Shown here: positions 6,602 through 8,437 of the stretch, piece after piece
Numbering within the stretch: position 1 is the stretch's first letter
Layout of the letters: the number at the start of each line of letters is the position of its first letter
DNA from: an uncultured Helicobacteraceae bacterium
Lineage (GTDB): Bacteria > Campylobacterota > Campylobacteria > Campylobacterales > UBA6016
Direction: 5' to 3'
Length of the DNA stretch: 8,437 nt
Assembly (NCBI GenBank): GCA_937973585.1
Contig: CALJKN010000069.1
Location: 1 to 8,437, forward strand
The notes under the pieces: model-generated
Database searches by the model: none
What the model was told of the DNA's origin: nothing
What the model saw: the letters and a program-made list of their open reading frames with translations, nothing else
Made by a program: the position numbers and the translations under genes

Positions 6602-6735
6602 ATTTTAGCGAAGCGGTTCCGTTTTGGCTGATAGTCGTTACTTGTCTGGGGTTTGGGGCAATATTTGGCCTTGCCGTTTTATATGTAAAAAATCATCCGA
6701 AAGCAAAGAGAGGAAAAAATAGTGATATCGTTTAA
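6598..6735 (+). CDS. Small single-pass membrane protein of unknown function (45 aa) between ileS and gatA
   Basis: The GTG at 6598 overlaps the ileS TGA (GTGA), and the frame runs 45 codons to TAA at 6733-6735, overlapping the start of gatA by 14 nt. The peptide has a short acidic N-terminus (residues 1-7), one hydrophobic helix (about 8-30) with a small-residue face (G18, G20, G24), and a basic tail (K31 to K40). Positive-inside topology would place the tail in the cytoplasm. No intergenic space is left on either side, which supports translation rather than chance. Campylobacter jejuni has, as far as I recall, a similarly tiny gene at this position. I do not recognise a family. A role linked to IleRS or GatA is not implied by sequence; the link may be translational coupling. 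Confidence 0.72.
   Translation: MNFSEAVPFWLIVVTCLGFGAIFGLAVLYVKNHPKAKRGKNSDIV
6707..6714 (+). promoter_or_regulatory. Ribosome binding site deciding the gatA GTG start
   Basis: AGAGAGGA lies 7 nt before the GTG at 6722 and inside the coding sequence of the 45-codon ORF. It supports GTG 6722 as the start of gatA and shows that gatA is translated from within the upstream gene. Confidence 0.7.
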
Positions 6736-8077
6736 AGAGGCACTAAAACTTGGCGGCGAGGATATAAAATCTTTAAAAGCCGATTTGAAAAAGAGAATTG
6801 AAGAGACTAAAAACATAAATGCGTATATATCGCTTGACGAAGCCGGAGAGGGTGTTCCGGTACTCGTAAAAGACAATATAAACGTAAAAGGGTGGGAGGT
6901 AACCTGCGCCAGTAAAATCCTAAAAGGGTATATCTCCCCATACAATGCAACAGTCACCCAAAAACTCCTCGATGGCGGTTGTTCGCTATTTGGGCGTTCA
7001 AATATGGACGAGTTTGCAATGGGTAGCTCCACTGAGAGTAGTTGCTATGGAAGAACGTTAAATCCGCATAATCACATGAGAGTTCCGGGCGGCTCATCCG
7101 GCGGTTCTGCGGCGGCGGTGGCAAACGGTTCGGCGATAGTGGCGCTAGGGAGTGATACGGGCGGAAGCATTAGACAACCCGCCGCACTTTGCGGTATTGT
7201 CGGGATGAAGCCGACATACGGCAGGGTTAGCAGATACGGCCTTGTCGCTTACGGCTCCAGTCTTGACCAGATAGGCCCTTTTGCCAGAAGCGTAGAGGAT
7301 GCGGCACTGCTATACGATATGATAGCCGGATGGGACAAGATGGATTCTACAAGTGTCGATGTGCCGCATGAGCCTGTTGCGCCGAAAATCGACAAAAACA
7401 GAAAGATGACGTTTGCCGTCATAGAAAACTATGTCGAACAAGCGGGCGAGGAGATAAAAAACGGGATAAAAGCGGTCATAAAAGAGCTTGAAGCGGCCGG
7501 ACACAAGGTGATTTACAAAAACCTCCTAAACTCAAAATACGACGTAGCGGCATATTATGTAACCGCTACGGCGGAGGCGGCTACAAACCTACAGAGATTC
7601 GACGGAGTTAGATACGGACATAGGGCAGAGTGCAACTCTTTGTCGGAGCTGTTTGTAAAAACCAGAAGCGAAGGGTTTGGCAAAGAGGTTCAAAGAAGGA
7701 TACTTCTAGGAAATTTCGTACTCTCTAGCGGGTATTACGATGCCTACTATGTAAAAGCCCAAAAAACAAGGGAGTTTATCAAAAACGAGTATCTGTCTAT
7801 TTTCAAAGAGGCCGACATCATAATAATGCCGGTAACTCCTAGCCCCGCTTTTGAGTTTAATTCGTTTAAAGAGCCTCTTGAGATGTATCTGGAGGATATA
7901 TATACGATAAGCGTAAACCTTGCAGGGTTGCCGGGTATTGCGGTTCCGACCGGATACGATAGCCATAAGCTACCTACATCGGTTCAGCTACTTGCAAAAC
8001 ATTTTGACGAGCAAACGTTGTTTGATGCGGCGGCGGTTGTGGAGGATATTTCGGCATTCAAAAACGTGCTGATTTGA
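6722..8077 (+). CDS. gatA: Aspartyl/glutamyl-tRNA(Asn/Gln) amidotransferase subunit A
   Basis: A 451-residue amidase-signature enzyme, the glutaminase subunit of GatCAB. It releases ammonia from glutamine so that GatB can convert mischarged Glu-tRNA(Gln) and Asp-tRNA(Asn) to the amide forms. The Ser-cisSer-Lys triad is intact: K50 in VLVKDNI, S125 in VPGGSSGGSAAAV, and S149 in GSDTGGSIRQPA. The spacing 75 and 24 equals that of S. aureus GatA (K79, S154, S178). Other family marks are GRSNMDEFAMGSS (91-103) and CGIVGMKPTYGRVSRYGLVAYGSS (157-180). It is shorter at the N-terminus than the ~480-residue average. Start is GTG 6722 with AGAGAGGA upstream. gatB and gatC are not in the window, so the complex genes are dispersed. 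The gene follows ileS and the small ORF with overlap, so all three are probably co-transcribed. Confidence 0.98.
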   Translation: MISFKEALKLGGEDIKSLKADLKKRIEETKNINAYISLDEAGEGVPVLVKDNINVKGWEVTCASKILKGYISPYNATVTQKLLDGGCSLFGRSNMDEFAMGSSTESSCYGRTLNPHNHMRVPGGSSGGSAAAVANGSAIVALGSDTGGSIRQPAALCGIVGMKPTYGRVSRYGLVAYGSSLDQIGPFARSVEDAALLYDMIAGWDKMDSTSVDVPHEPVAPKIDKNRKMTFAVIENYVEQAGEEIKNGIKAVIKELEAAGHKVIYKNLLNSKYDVAAYYVTATAEAATNLQRFDGVRYGHRAECNSLSELFVKTRSEGFGKEVQRRILLGNFVLSSGYYDAYYVKAQKTREFIKNEYLSIFKEADIIIMPVTPSPAFEFNSFKEPLEMYLEDIYTISVNLAGLPGIAVPTGYDSHKLPTSVQLLAKHFDEQTLFDAAAVVEDISAFKNVLI

Positions 8078-8088
8078 TATTAACGTTT

Positions 8089-8157
8089 GCCTCAAGGAGG
8101 CTAGCTTTAGTGCCATAGCGGCCAGCGTAGCTGTACGGAGCTTTGCTCTTTGCGGCA
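8089..8157. repeat. Row of short palindromes in the gatA-guaB gap
   Basis: This gap holds four small inverted repeats in 60 nt: GCCTC-AAG-GAGGC (8089-8101), GCC-ATAGC-GGC (8112-8122), CAGC-GTA-GCTG (8123-8133) and GAGC-TTT-GCTC (8138-8148). An outer TGCC (8111-8114) can pair with GGCA (8154-8157) around the last two, in place of the second. No T run follows, so it is not an intrinsic terminator. It looks G+C-richer than its surroundings and may be a REP-like dispersed element or a structured guaB leader. Individual stems are short, so chance cannot be excluded. Confidence 0.5.
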
Positions 8158-8174
8158 TTTATCTTTTAAATATT

Positions 8175-8180
8175 AGAGGA
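8175..8180 (+). promoter_or_regulatory. guaB ribosome binding site
   Basis: AGAGGA 7 nt before the ATG at 8188 fixes the start of guaB. Confidence 0.75.
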
Positions 8181-8187
8181 GTGTATT

Positions 8188-8437
8188 ATGAAGATTGCAA
8201 AAAGGGCTCTTACATTTGAAGACGTATTGCTTGTCCCTAAATATTCGGAGGTTTTGCCTAAAAACGTTGATGTCTCCACGAAATTGACAAAAAATATATC
8301 GCTAAACGCTCCTATCGTATCGGCTGCAATGGACACCGTAACGGAATATGAGGCCGCCATAGCGATGGCAAGAGTCGGCGGCATCGGGATAATCCATAAA
8401 AATATGGATATAGAGTCACAGGTAAAACAGGTAAAAA
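8188..8437 (+). CDS. guaB: IMP dehydrogenase, N-terminal part (runs off the right edge)
   Basis: The first 83 codons of IMP dehydrogenase, which oxidises IMP to XMP with NAD+, the committed step to GMP. The fragment has the standard N-terminal signature: LTFEDVLLVPKYSEVLP (8-24), APIVSAAMDTVTE (41-53), and AIAMARVGGIGIIHKNM (57-73). The usual CBS pair, catalytic Cys loop and flap are beyond the window. It is separated from gatA by 110 bp, so it may have its own expression control, or be read through from ileS-gatA since no terminator is seen between them. Confidence 0.97.
   Translation, partial: MKIAKRALTFEDVLLVPKYSEVLPKNVDVSTKLTKNISLNAPIVSAAMDTVTEYEAAIAMARVGGIGIIHKNMDIESQVKQVK

Noticed and set aside
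6679..7032. 117-codon open frame on the minus strand
   Set aside because: It is antisense to the start of gatA, across the conserved catalytic Lys region; no ribosome site or family resemblance.
8089..8110. GCCTC-AAG-GAGGC as an intrinsic terminator of gatA
   Set aside because: The following bases (TAGCTTTAG) are not a T run, and the stem is only 5 bp.
8063..8158. Small minus-strand ORF starting at ATG 8158 through the palindrome region
   Set aside because: It runs antisense into gatA, has no ribosome binding site I can see, and the composition follows the palindromes.
1..8437. CRISPR array, transposase or IS ends
   Set aside because: I found no regularly spaced direct repeats and no transposase or integrase coding sequence in the window.

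Overview
The window is a chromosomal segment of a low-to-moderate G+C bacterium. It is most likely a member of the Campylobacterota (epsilonproteobacteria), possibly a free-living Sulfurimonas/Sulfurovum-like lineage. This rests on gene order: a cinA-like gene divergent from ileS, followed by a tiny membrane-protein ORF, gatA and guaB. I remember the same order from Campylobacter jejuni. The phylum is an inference; the gene identities of ileS, gatA, guaB and both tRNAs are firm.

Left region (1-2457, + strand) is an accessory, defence-type operon. It holds the C-terminal part of an N6-adenine DNA methyltransferase or type IIG-like restriction-modification enzyme with a TaqI-like specificity domain (cut by the left edge). 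Then come an AAA/ABC-type ATPase of the RecF/OLD-like group and a DUF4276-family protein. Both internal junctions are 4-nt GTGA overlaps, so the three proteins are probably translationally coupled. The ATPase plus DUF4276 pair resembles two-component OLD/PARIS-type modules. Sitting inside an R-M operon, it may be a second defence layer.

Middle region (2446-3764, - strand) holds a cinA-like gene, a consensus TTGACA-17-TATAAT promoter over its stop codon, and tandem tRNA-Lys(TTT) and tRNA-Glu(TTC). The last codons and stop of the DUF4276 gene lie inside the 3' end of tRNA-Glu on the opposite strand. This suggests that the accessory operon was inserted at a tRNA gene and borrowed its stop codon from it.

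Right region (3863-8437, + strand) is core metabolism: ileS, a 45-codon membrane ORF that overlaps both neighbours, gatA and the start of guaB. A 110-bp gap before guaB contains a row of short palindromes. IleRS and GatA both supply aminoacyl-tRNA; GuaB makes XMP for GTP synthesis. Most starts here are GTG (ATPase, DUF4276, cinA, small ORF, gatA); only ileS and guaB use ATG.
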